DNA of 64,000 nucleotides from Flavobacterium endophyticum (GCF_003634455.1 NZ_RBLC01000003.1:62001-126000); one strand, 5' to 3'. Positions 25,879-33,663 are shown, counted from the stretch's first letter. Notes: generated by a model not told the origin, from the letters alone. Numbers and translations are program-made.

Positions 25879-26682
25879 ATGAACGACTTAATTTCTCCTA
25901 AATATCAAATGCAACTTGTGAACTCTGTTGAGCAAACAATTTGGGAAGAGTTTAAATCTTATAAACTAGTTCGTTTATATATTAACAAATGGTATCAAAA
26001 CAACTATGAACCAAATGGCTTTAACCATTTCGAAGAAAATTTCACAATATTTGAAAAGCAAAATAAGGAAATTGATTTGACATCAACTTTACATAGCATG
26101 AAACCTATGGATCTCCTTAGAATTGCTATAGATTTAGGGGTTGACACTCCAGACTTTATACCTTCTATTCCTACTTTTAAAAACATATTAAAATCCGAGT
26201 ATAAAACAGCTTATGATACTTTTACCAAGGCATATAAACAAATTGAATCAGACCCTAGTTTAGCTGTCGGTTTAGCTAATTCAGCTCTTGAAAGTATTAT
26301 AAAGGAAATTCTAAAAGACGAAAGAATAAATCATAAAATTAGTGGAGGAGAAACTCTTTATAAACTCACTTCAATAATCTTAAAAGAATTCAACTTAACC
26401 AATGATGAGCATCCAAAAGAAATTAAGACAATCGGAAGTTCATTATTAGCAATTAATCAAAGTGTAGAAAAATTGAGAAGTGAAAAAACTAATTTTCATG
26501 GAAAAACAGATGGCGACTATTTAATAACTGATGCCATTTATACACACTTCATTGTAAATACCGTTACCACAGTTGGGCTTTTTTTAAATTCTTATTACCA
26601 AACCAAATTCCCAAAAATAAATTTAAAAAATGATGATATAAGTAAGTCTGTCGAAGAAGAATACGATGATTTACCTTTCTAA
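25879..26682 (+). CDS. Abortive infection family protein (Abi_C/HEPN-like)
   Basis: 267 aa. The C-terminal ~155 residues match the Abi_C layout: AYKQIESDPSLAVGLANSAL, ESIIKEILKDERI, TLYKLTSIILKEFNL, then LRSEKTNFHGK with R200-x6-H207 (an Rx4-6H HEPN-type site), and a final helix. The N-terminal ~105 residues may be an interaction domain. Last gene of a three-gene operon. Presumed toxic RNase or effector; this is inference from family and motif. Confidence 0.75.
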   Translation: MNDLISPKYQMQLVNSVEQTIWEEFKSYKLVRLYINKWYQNNYEPNGFNHFEENFTIFEKQNKEIDLTSTLHSMKPMDLLRIAIDLGVDTPDFIPSIPTFKNILKSEYKTAYDTFTKAYKQIESDPSLAVGLANSALESIIKEILKDERINHKISGGETLYKLTSIILKEFNLTNDEHPKEIKTIGSSLLAINQSVEKLRSEKTNFHGKTDGDYLITDAIYTHFIVNTVTTVGLFLNSYYQTKFPKINLKNDDISKSVEEEYDDLPF

Positions 26683-26687
26683 AATAC

Positions 26688-26713
26688 AAAAAACCGCCTC
26701 ACAGCGGTTTTTT
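26688..26713. terminator. Bidirectional terminator between Abi gene and 90-aa gene
   Basis: AAAAAACCGC, a 6-nt loop, then GCGGTTTTTT. The stop codon of the minus-strand gene (26699-26701) lies in the loop, so the hairpin serves both convergent transcripts. Confidence 0.88.
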
Positions 26714-26971
26714 CAATTTCTTCCCCAAACACCTCACTCCAAAGAGTGCCCGTTTTTCCTCCACACCAATAGGCACATCAGAATGATATAAAGCCAAATC
26801 ATGCACGATCCGCAAAGACTTCGACAATTCCGAAGCCCCGTAGAACAGCACAAAATCAATAAATTCACATTGAGACGGTGTTAACCACACCTTTACTTTC
26901 GATACGTTTCGTGTATCACCCGCTGTGTCGGCTGTAGATTTGCCGCCACCTTGACCTTTGAAAGTTTGCAT
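26699..26971 (-). CDS. Hypothetical protein, 90 aa, with structured leader
   Basis: Starts MQTFKGQGGGKSTADTAGD, a Gly/Ser/Thr-rich flexible N-terminus, then a helical part (LTPSQCEFIDFVLFYGASEL, LRIVHDLALYHSD) and a basic end (KRALFGVRCLGKKLKKPL). No signal peptide. Family not recognised. The stop lies inside a terminator hairpin, and the leader (26995-27075) holds overlapping hairpins with a T-run just before the gene. Confidence 0.65.
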   Translation of the reverse strand: MQTFKGQGGGKSTADTAGDTRNVSKVKVWLTPSQCEFIDFVLFYGASELSKSLRIVHDLALYHSDVPIGVEEKRALFGVRCLGKKLKKPL

Positions 26972-26994
26972 TTTCTGTATGGATTATAGTTAAT

Positions 26995-27075
26995 AAAAAA
27001 AGAGAGGTCACCGCAAACTTTATAAATTATTACATTTATCAGTCTCGGGACTTTCACCCGTTTGCCTCTCCGAGT
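26995..27075 (-). promoter_or_regulatory. Attenuator-like structured 5' leader with intrinsic terminator
   Basis: Read on the minus strand: CTCGG (27074-27070) can pair with CCGAG (27048-27044), enclosing GAGAGGCAAAC-type sequence (5' arm 27070-27060). That arm can instead pair with GTTTGC...CCTCTC (27018-27002), which is followed directly by a T7 run. The terminator ends ~24 nt before the ATG of the 90-aa gene. The two structures share bases, the arrangement of an attenuator or riboswitch. No known class recognised. Confidence 0.5.
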
Positions 27076-27134
27076 AGTAATTTTAAAATGAGTCTGTGAT
27101 AAATAAAACATAATAATCTTTAAAGTTTGCATCA

Positions 27135-27142
27135 CAAACATA
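27135..27142 (-). promoter_or_regulatory. -7 promoter element (TATGTTTG on minus strand)
   Basis: TAnnTTTG match upstream of the structured leader. A TTG lies about 20 bp further upstream as a candidate -33 box. Transcription from here would give a ~160-nt leader to the ATG at 26971. Confidence 0.45.
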
Positions 27143-27359
27143 CATATTTATTTAAAAATATAACAAAACCAACCAATTAATTTACAATACTTTACAAAAT
27201 AAACAAAAACTATTTCAATCTAAAAGTACTTGCCTAATTTCAAAACTATTTTCTTTCTAAGCGCAATGCTTTTATGCGTAGTAGCAATAAATTTTAGTGT
27301 AAATACAATTATTTTCTTGCACCTACGGAAACCCGTAAGCATTCTAAAAATCAATCCGT

Positions 27360-27367
27360 TATATTTG
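27360..27367 (+). promoter_or_regulatory. -7 promoter element (TATATTTG)
   Basis: 41 nt before the ATG at 27409, preceded by an inverted repeat (27324-27337) and the sequence ATTCTAAAAATC. Confidence 0.55.
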
Positions 27368-27408
27368 ATTGTTTTGAACTTTATATTAACCTTTACACAC
27401 TACCATTT

Positions 27409-27762
27409 ATGAAAAAACTACTTTTATTAGCAATCCCCTTACTACTGTTCGGATTTACATCACCCAGCAGCAACTCTAAAAAAGAAGAAGCCGCTACTCA
27501 CAAAAAGATGCTTGCCAACTCCTTGTGCGTTGCATCCTGTACAACAACGCATATCAGGGTAAAGATTGCAGGAGACCCGCTGCCTCCAGGAACCATCAAT
27601 TGGTATCTTGACGGAGTTCTTGCCGCTACCGGAAGCCGTATCTTTAATGTCCCAAAAACGGCTACAGTCGTAACGGTTACAGTTGGCAGCCCCGGAGTTT
27701 TGATCGCAGGAGATAACATATCAACATTAAATGCGCAATGTGCCGCCCCTCCTTGCCCATAA
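27409..27762 (+). CDS. Small secreted protein, 117 aa
   Basis: Signal peptide at residues 1-17 (KKLLLLAIPLLLFGFTS). The mature part has an Ig-like strand pattern (THIRVKIAGDPLPPGTINWY, LDGVLAATGSRIFNVPKTAT, VVTVTVG) and ends with cysteines (AQCAAPPCP), so a disulfide with the earlier CVASC is possible. Followed by a strong terminator. No family recognised. Confidence 0.75.
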   Translation: MKKLLLLAIPLLLFGFTSPSSNSKKEEAATHKKMLANSLCVASCTTTHIRVKIAGDPLPPGTINWYLDGVLAATGSRIFNVPKTATVVTVTVGSPGVLIAGDNISTLNAQCAAPPCP

Positions 27763-27783
27763 TAAGTACAATACGTGATAAAC

Positions 27784-27814
27784 AAAAAAGCCTCTATCCA
27801 ATAGAGGCTTTTTT
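27784..27814 (+). terminator. Rho-independent terminator after the small secreted protein
   Basis: 14-bp stem AAAAAAGCCTCTAT with a 3-nt loop and the complement ATAGAGGCTTTTTT. Confidence 0.9.
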
Positions 27815-27869
27815 AGTGTAGGGCTGCCGAAAAAAGAAATATGCGCCCTGCTAGTAGTTTATAGTGAGT

Positions 27870-28163
27870 AGAAATTCATTTCATGGCTTTAGAAACTCCT
27901 TTCACGCATTTAGAAATTCATTTCATGTCTTTAGAAACTCTTTTCACGTCTTTAGAAACTCTTTTCACGTCTTTAGAAATTCATTTCATGCCTTTAGAAA
28001 CTTCTTTCACGCCTTTAGAAACTCTTTTCACGTCTTTAGAAACTCTTTTCACGCCTTTAGAAATTCATTTCACGTCTTTAGAAACTCATTTCACGTCTTT
28101 AGAAACTCTTTTCACGTCTTTAGAAACTCCTTTCACGTCTTTAGAAGCTTCTTTCACGCCTTC
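27870..28163. repeat. Tandem array of 14 copies of a 21-bp repeat
   Basis: Contiguous 21-bp units starting AGAAA(C/T)TC and continuing (A/C/T)TTTCA(C/T)G(T/C)CTTT, from 27870 to 28163 with no change in length. Variable positions are few and mostly T/C or C/A. The period is seven codons, so two plus frames stay open (R-N-S-F-H-x-F and L-E-T-x-F-T-x), but neither has a signal peptide or ribosome-binding context. It lies between a terminator and the 3' end of the minus-strand FAD gene. Confidence 0.95.
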
Positions 28164-28178
28164 CGAAGCCCAATGGGC

Positions 28179-29747
28179 CTAGGCCGTAGCAATCCCCAAG
28201 CTTTCCGCAATCTTTAACGCACATTTCTCCCCATCTATAGCGGCCGAAATAATACCGCCCGCATAACCCGCACCCTCGCCGCACGGATACAAGCCTTTCA
28301 ATTGCACATGCTCCAAAGAATAAGCATCCCTCGGAATCCGCACCGGTGATGAAGTTCTCGATTCTGGCGCATGCAAAATAGCCTCATTCGTCATATACCC
28401 TCGCATCGACTTCCCAAACTGAACAAACCCCTCGCGCAAAATCTGCGTCAAGAAGCCCGGAAAAACCTGTCCCAGTTCCACAGGAGTCGTCCCCGGAACA
28501 TACGAAGTCTTCGGGATATCTGCCGAAACCTTGCCCTGCGTAAAATCTACCATACGCTGTGCCGGAACCCGTTGCGTCTCTCCCGCCAGATGCCAAGCCC
28601 TTTGTTCAATACTTTTTTGGAATTCCATTCCTGCCAAAGCGCCAAACTTAGCAAAAGGTTTAAAATCTTCCAGTTTTAACTCCACCACAATACCCGAGTT
28701 GGCCGTTTCCTGATCCCGTTTAGACGGAGACCAGCCATTCGTCACCACTTCCCCAGGGCTTGTAGCACAAGGCGCAATCACCCCACCCGGACACATACAA
28801 AAAGAATACATTCCCCTACCATTCACCTGCTTCACAATCGAATAAGGCGCCGGCGGAAGATAGTCTCCCCTATAATCGCAACTATACTGTATGCTGTCAA
28901 TAAGCGTCTGCGGATGTTCCGCACGAACGCCCAAGGCAAAAGGCTTGGCCTCTATATATATTTTCTTTCGATCCAGCAGTTCAAAAATGTCGCGTGCCGA
29001 ATGTCCCGTTGCCAAGATCATCTTCTCCGCTTTGATAACGTCGCCCTTTTGCGTCTGCACGCCTTCAACAGCATCCCCTTTCACTAAAATATCGGTCACG
29101 CGCGTATCAAACAAAACCACGCCGCCAAACTCAATAATCTTTTCGCGCATCGCCTTGATAATCTTCGGCAATTTATTCGTCCCGATATGCGGATGCGCCT
29201 CTATCAATATCTCTTCCGAAGCTCCAAAGCCTACAAACAATTCCAAAATACGGTCCACATCGCCTCGCTTCTTAGAACGCGTATATAATTTGCCGTCAGA
29301 ATACGTTCCAGCGCCCCCCTCACCATAACAATAGTTAGAGTCCTCATTTACGACATGGTCCCTATTAATTGCCTTCAAATCACGACGGCGTTCCTGCACG
29401 TCCTTGCCACGTTCCAGCACGATAGGCCTTAGTCCCAGCTCAATCAATTGCAACGCCGCAAACAAGCCCGCAGGCCCCGCGCCGATCACAATCACTTCCT
29501 GCTTTCCAGACACGTCTTTATAATCAGGCAATCCAATTTTGGTTTCCTCATACGCTTCGTTCCAGTACGCCTGAATCTTAAGATTGATTTTAATTGCCTT
29601 TTGGCGCGCGTCAATAGAGCGCTTGATGATAGCAACATGCCTGATCTCTGCAGGTTTTACCTGCATCAGCTTGGCAACATGTTCGGTCAATAATTGCGGA
29701 TTGGCAGCCACCTCTGGCGTCACCTGTATTTGAAATTCTCTTGGCAT
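28179..29747 (-). CDS. FAD-dependent dehydrogenase (COG2509-like)
   Basis: 522 aa. An N-terminal ~80-residue alpha/beta domain (QIQVTPEVAANPQ, IKRSIDARQKAIKIN) precedes the FAD site VIVIGAGPAGLFAAL with G89-x-G91-x2-G94. Then come ERGKDVQERRRDL, YGEGGAGTYSDGKL and a C-terminal GLYPCGEGAGYAGGI that contacts FAD. The layout is that of the uncharacterised FAD-dependent dehydrogenases of COG2509. Cytosolic; substrate unknown. Its promoter lies almost on the start codon. Confidence 0.93.
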   Translation of the reverse strand: MPREFQIQVTPEVAANPQLLTEHVAKLMQVKPAEIRHVAIIKRSIDARQKAIKINLKIQAYWNEAYEETKIGLPDYKDVSGKQEVIVIGAGPAGLFAALQLIELGLRPIVLERGKDVQERRRDLKAINRDHVVNEDSNYCYGEGGAGTYSDGKLYTRSKKRGDVDRILELFVGFGASEEILIEAHPHIGTNKLPKIIKAMREKIIEFGGVVLFDTRVTDILVKGDAVEGVQTQKGDVIKAEKMILATGHSARDIFELLDRKKIYIEAKPFALGVRAEHPQTLIDSIQYSCDYRGDYLPPAPYSIVKQVNGRGMYSFCMCPGGVIAPCATSPGEVVTNGWSPSKRDQETANSGIVVELKLEDFKPFAKFGALAGMEFQKSIEQRAWHLAGETQRVPAQRMVDFTQGKVSADIPKTSYVPGTTPVELGQVFPGFLTQILREGFVQFGKSMRGYMTNEAILHAPESRTSSPVRIPRDAYSLEHVQLKGLYPCGEGAGYAGGIISAAIDGEKCALKIAESLGIATA

Positions 29748-29751
29748 GGCG

Positions 29752-29759
29752 CAAAGGTA
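29752..29759 (-). promoter_or_regulatory. -7 promoter element (TACCTTTG on minus strand), leaderless layout
   Basis: Ends only 4 nt before the ATG at 29747. Transcription would begin at or next to the start codon. Confidence 0.5.
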
Positions 29760-29810
29760 GAAAAATTTAAAGATGTTTGTAACAGTCCAAAAAGCAGTGC
29801 TATCTTCAGA

Positions 29811-30863
29811 CTATCGCTTTTCCTCATAAGCCCTCAACGCAAACGAAGCCAGCCAATGCTCGCCCTCATAATTGCCATCTACGACAGAAGGAAGCGAAAA
29901 ATCAAGATGATGGTCTGCCAGCGCTTTCAAATGCGAAAACTCCTTAGGATATTGGTTGATTAAGTAATACAAATTCCAAGCACGGCTAAAGTTTAAGCCG
30001 TCCAAGTGTACCAAATGTCCGTCGGTTCTATCCGAAACTCGTGCTACGTCCCAAGTAAACTTTTTGTCGAAAAGTGGCTTCGAAAAATCCTTTAACCATT
30101 TTAAAAATTCCGCTTTAGGCAGAATACGCTGCATGGTTCCAATCTCTTCCAAGCAAGGCGAAAGAAAATCCGTCCCGCTAGGTTCCCAATTCAACGGACA
30201 CTCCCTATCCTTTTGGAATAACCTGATGGCATTCTCCTTGATGCTTTTTTGCAAAGCTACATTCTTAGAATACACCGCATAATCCCAAGCAAAATTAAGC
30301 CCGAAAGCCGTGTTCGAATGCGTTCCCGCCCTCACCGGATACAATAGTTTAGGCAAGAATTCGATATATCTTTGAATAATAAGGTCAGACAAAGGCTTTA
30401 AGTTGCCTGCCAATTCTTTGGCAAACGGTTCCGAAGAAGTTTCTAGCTCCAACTGCAGTTTCAACAGCCATGTCCAGCCATACGTACGCTCAAACGACTT
30501 TTCATGCGCCTTAGAAACATAGTCGATTTCCTTTTGGATATTCTCTTTAGAAAGATTAGTCCGCAGCTTGCTGATGATTTCCTCTTTCTTTGCCAGATTC
30601 GGAAACTTCTTCAACAAATACACCAAGCTCCAATGCCCATGCACAGACGAATGCCAGTCAAAACAACCATAAAATGCCGGATGCAATGCTTTAGGCGATT
30701 GCAATTCGGTACTGTCTTGCAACAACTGACCTAATTTGTTCGGATATTCCTGTTGCAAACACTTGATAGGCAGTGTAGCCAGATGATTCGCCTTTTCTAG
30801 CGTCAGTTCCTGCGAAAACCCAAACTGGAAACAAAGAAGAAAAAAGTAGTGAGATAATTTCAT
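29811..30863 (-). CDS. Exported DUF2891 family protein
   Basis: 350 aa. Signal peptide to GFSQ (residue 18). The conserved region LHPAFYGCFDWHSSVHGHWSL, then RTYGWTWLLKL, RAGTHSNTAFGL, GTDFLSPCLEE and HLDGLNFSRAWNL mark DUF2891, an all-helical (alpha/alpha toroid-like) family. Probably periplasmic. A carbohydrate-related role is often supposed from the fold, not shown here. Confidence 0.9.
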   Translation of the reverse strand: MKLSHYFFLLCFQFGFSQELTLEKANHLATLPIKCLQQEYPNKLGQLLQDSTELQSPKALHPAFYGCFDWHSSVHGHWSLVYLLKKFPNLAKKEEIISKLRTNLSKENIQKEIDYVSKAHEKSFERTYGWTWLLKLQLELETSSEPFAKELAGNLKPLSDLIIQRYIEFLPKLLYPVRAGTHSNTAFGLNFAWDYAVYSKNVALQKSIKENAIRLFQKDRECPLNWEPSGTDFLSPCLEEIGTMQRILPKAEFLKWLKDFSKPLFDKKFTWDVARVSDRTDGHLVHLDGLNFSRAWNLYYLINQYPKEFSHLKALADHHLDFSLPSVVDGNYEGEHWLASFALRAYEEKR

Positions 30864-30877
30864 GGTGCATCTTTTCC

Positions 30878-30885
30878 CAAAAATA
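30878..30885 (-). promoter_or_regulatory. -7 promoter element (TATTTTTG on minus strand)
   Basis: 14 nt before the DUF2891 ATG at 30863. Confidence 0.5.
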
Positions 30886-30936
30886 AACTTTTACGGCTAA
30901 TTTGCCGCAAAAAAAGAACAAGCCATTTTAAGTTTG

Positions 30937-30944
30937 TAGATTTG
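30937..30944 (+). promoter_or_regulatory. -7 promoter element (TAGATTTG)
   Basis: 22 nt before the ATG at 30967; divergent from the DUF2891 promoter. Confidence 0.5.
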
Positions 30945-30966
30945 CATTCCTAAACAGAACACACCC

Positions 30967-31206
30967 ATGTCAAGAAAAATAAAACTTATCTGGGATTTCA
31001 GAGGACCTGCGGGCGCTAAAACAGCAGAACACCACGAAATCCATCTTAAAGAATTCATCCAAGCCGAAAAGCTACCGCTAAACATCACCGGATTCGAAGC
31101 CCTGAACGAAATGCACGCCATTGCCTATATGGTCGTTGCCGAAGAAAATATGATTGCCGTTCGTGATGCTTTAAAACCGCACCGTGGAGAAGTTTGGGAG
31201 GAATAA
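30967..31206 (+). CDS. Conserved small protein, 79 aa
   Basis: Compact alpha/beta sequence: IKLIWDFRGPAGAKTAEHHE, then EALNEMHAIAYMVVAEENM and RDALKPHRGEVW. The D-F-R-G-P and H-H motif and well-kept codon usage suggest a real, conserved protein. I recall similar unnamed proteins in Flavobacteriia. Function unknown. Confidence 0.72.
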   Translation: MSRKIKLIWDFRGPAGAKTAEHHEIHLKEFIQAEKLPLNITGFEALNEMHAIAYMVVAEENMIAVRDALKPHRGEVWEE

Positions 31207-31381
31207 TTTTGGATTTATGATTTTTGATTTTTGATTTCGGGCTTGTACTTTTTGATAGGGTATTTCATATTCTATGACTTTTGATTTCGAATTGAACCAA
31301 AAAAAGATTCCAGAAAGCACTACCTCCTGAAATCTCATATCTTAAGCCATAAATCTAAAATCTTATATCAAAAATCCCAAG

Positions 31382-33577
31382 TTAATTCGCTACTTCGCTA
31401 ATAAACTTAATGCGCATCAATCGAAGTTCTTCAATATCATAATCGCCATCAAACTCTTTCAATGCATCTTTTATATTGTCCGAATGCGACTCCATAAAAT
31501 ACTCATGGATTTCTTCCTGCTGGTCTTCATCCAAAATGTCGTCAATCCAATATTTGATATTCAATTTCGTTCCAGAATACACGATCTGCTCCATTTCTTT
31601 CAGCAAGACATCCATATCCAATCCTTTGGCTTTGGCAATATCGTTTAAAGAAAGTTTTCGATCAACGTTCTGGATAATATACAATTTCAACGCCGAATTC
31701 GCTCCCGTAGATTTCACTACCAAATCATCCGGACGGATAATATCGTTGTCTTCCACATAACGGGCAATCAGCTCGACAAAGTCTTTTCCATATTTTTTAG
31801 CCTTTCCTTCCCCAACGCCATGAACGCTTCCCAATTCTTCAATAGAAATAGGATATTTCAAAGCCATATCTTCTAAAGACGGATCTTGAAAAACCACGAA
31901 AGGAGGAACACCTAGCTTTTTAGCTACTTTTTTACGCAAGTCACGCAACATGCCCATCAAAGCCTCATCAGCAGTGCCCGACGATTTTGCAGCCGTAACG
32001 ATAGCCTCGTCTTCCGTCTCGTTATATTCATGATCTTCCGACATCATAAATGAAGTCGGATTCTGGATAAAGGCAGCGCCTTTTTCGGTAAGTTTTAATA
32101 TGCCATACGTCTCAATATCTTTTGACAGATAGCCATCTACCAAAACCTGACGGATTAAAGCCATCCAATAACGTTCCTCAAAATCAGAACCGCTACCAAA
32201 GAACTTCTGCGTATCGGTCTTATGCGCTTTTATCGTAGCGTTTATCTTGCCTATCAGCGTAAAAATAATCTCTTTTGATTTGTATAAATGTTTGGTATCG
32301 CGAACTACTTTCAGCAATTTGACCACTTGGTCTTTCGCCTCCACTTTCTTCTTCGGATTTCTAACATTGTCGTCCATATCGGCTCCTTCGCCAGTCTCGC
32401 TGTCGAATTCTTCACCAAAATAGTGCAGCAAGAATTTACGTCTCGACATCGAAGTTTCAGCATAAGCAACGACTTCCTGCAACAACGCAAAACCAATTTC
32501 TTGTTCCGCCACAGGTTTTCCAGACATGAACTTTTCTAATTTTTCTACATCTTTATACGAATAGTAGGCCAAACAATGACCTTCGCCACCGTCACGTCCT
32601 GCCCTGCCCGTTTCTTGGTAATAACTCTCTAATGATTTTGGAATATCATGGTGGATCACAAAACGAACATCTGGCTTGTCGATTCCCATACCAAAGGCAA
32701 TTGTTGCTACCACGACATCCACATCTTCCATCAAGAACATATCTTGGTGTTTGGCTCGTGTTTTAGCGTCCAATCCCGCGTGATACGGAACGGCACTGAT
32801 ACCGTTTACTTGCAATACCTGTGCAATTTCTTCTACCTTTTTACGGCTCAGACAATAAATAATTCCCGATTTTCCTTTATGCTGTTTGATAAAACGGATG
32901 ATATCCGATTCAATATTTTTAGTTTTTGTACGTACTTCATAAAACAGATTCGGCCTGTTAAATGATGCTTTGAACGTATTGGCGTTCACCATATCCAAAT
33001 TCTTCAAGATGTCTTCTTGCACTTTTGGCGTAGCCGTAGCGGTCAATCCTATGACAGGAATATCGCCCAGCTGCTTTATGATGGTTCGCAGGTTTCTATA
33101 TTCCGGACGGAAATCATGTCCCCATTCCGAGATACAGTGTGCTTCATCTATAGCCACAAACGAAAGCGGCACGCTTCTCAAGAACTGTATGTATTCTTCT
33201 TTAGTAAGCGACTCAGGCGCTACGTATAATAATTTGGTGATTCCCGAAACGATATCCTTTTTGACTTGGGCAATTTCGGTCTTGGTAAGTGATGAATTCA
33301 AAACGTGGGCGATTCCGTTTTCAGAAGAAAGGCTTCTGATAGCATCGACCTGATTTTTCATAAGTGCGATTAGCGGGGAAACTACGATTGCTGTTCCATC
33401 CTTGATCAGGGCAGGCAGCTGGTAGCAGAGGGATTTTCCGCCACCCGTGGGCATAATAACGAATGTATTATTTTGGGTTATGATACTCTTGACAACTTGT
33501 TCTTGCAATCCTTTAAATTGGCCAAAGCCAAAATATTTTTTTAATTCTTTGTGGATGTCAATTTCGTTTGAATTCAT
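31382..33577 (-). CDS. recQ: ATP-dependent DNA helicase RecQ
   Basis: 731 aa. Superfamily 2 helicase: motif I MPTGGGKSLCYQLPAL (42-57), DEAH box AIDEAHCISEWGHDFRP (142-158), motif VI QETGRAGRDG (321-330). A RecQ-C winged helix follows, then HRDC at about 540-620 (RKKVAKKLGVPPFVVF) and a C-terminal helix-turn-helix region. The zinc-binding subdomain (about 377-415) has none of the four cysteines of E. coli RecQ. It unwinds DNA in recombination and repair. Divergent from kdsD. Confidence 0.97.
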   Translation of the reverse strand: MNSNEIDIHKELKKYFGFGQFKGLQEQVVKSIITQNNTFVIMPTGGGKSLCYQLPALIKDGTAIVVSPLIALMKNQVDAIRSLSSENGIAHVLNSSLTKTEIAQVKKDIVSGITKLLYVAPESLTKEEYIQFLRSVPLSFVAIDEAHCISEWGHDFRPEYRNLRTIIKQLGDIPVIGLTATATPKVQEDILKNLDMVNANTFKASFNRPNLFYEVRTKTKNIESDIIRFIKQHKGKSGIIYCLSRKKVEEIAQVLQVNGISAVPYHAGLDAKTRAKHQDMFLMEDVDVVVATIAFGMGIDKPDVRFVIHHDIPKSLESYYQETGRAGRDGGEGHCLAYYSYKDVEKLEKFMSGKPVAEQEIGFALLQEVVAYAETSMSRRKFLLHYFGEEFDSETGEGADMDDNVRNPKKKVEAKDQVVKLLKVVRDTKHLYKSKEIIFTLIGKINATIKAHKTDTQKFFGSGSDFEERYWMALIRQVLVDGYLSKDIETYGILKLTEKGAAFIQNPTSFMMSEDHEYNETEDEAIVTAAKSSGTADEALMGMLRDLRKKVAKKLGVPPFVVFQDPSLEDMALKYPISIEELGSVHGVGEGKAKKYGKDFVELIARYVEDNDIIRPDDLVVKSTGANSALKLYIIQNVDRKLSLNDIAKAKGLDMDVLLKEMEQIVYSGTKLNIKYWIDDILDEDQQEEIHEYFMESHSDNIKDALKEFDGDYDIEELRLMRIKFISEVAN

Positions 33578-33599
33578 TCTTTTTTAATGGTATTTTACA

Positions 33600-33607
33600 T
33601 AAATTTG
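33600..33607 (+). promoter_or_regulatory. -7 promoter element (TAAATTTG)
   Basis: 56 nt before the TTG at 33664. It lies downstream of the alternative TTG at 33568, which supports the shorter protein. Confidence 0.5.
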
Positions 33608-33663
33608 CACAACATAAAGATACAACTTTCTTTTATAACCACAAATTTTATAAAAAATCTGTT

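Larger units (their letters stand above)
26972..27408. other. Intergenic region with divergent promoters and a structured minus-strand leader
   Basis: 437 bp without a confident gene. It holds the minus-strand leader and its promoter (27135-27142), a TACGG-AAAC-CCGTA inverted repeat at 27324-27337 and the promoter of the gene at 27409. The short ORFs that cross it (26893-27141 minus and 27230-27412 plus) are judged spurious. Confidence 0.55.

Noticed and set aside
26893..27141. 82-aa minus-strand ORF across the structured leader
   Set aside because: It runs through the two hairpins and the T-run and into the 90-aa gene in another frame. Its shared start (MQT-K) looks like a short duplication of the gene start, not a protein.
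27230..27412. 60-aa plus-strand ORF before the small secreted protein
   Set aside because: It covers the promoter and inverted repeat of that gene and overlaps its start. A hydrophobic composition is expected from T-rich DNA.
27864..28217. Two overlapping plus-strand ORFs (117 and 99 aa) in the 21-bp repeat array
   Set aside because: They exist only because the repeat length is a multiple of three. No signal peptide, poor starts (GTG for one), two frames open at once, and the ends run into the FAD gene on the other strand.
33568..33663. N-terminal extension of kdsD from a TTG at 33568
   Set aside because: It begins upstream of a good -7 promoter and overlaps the recQ start. The added 32 residues do not resemble the family.
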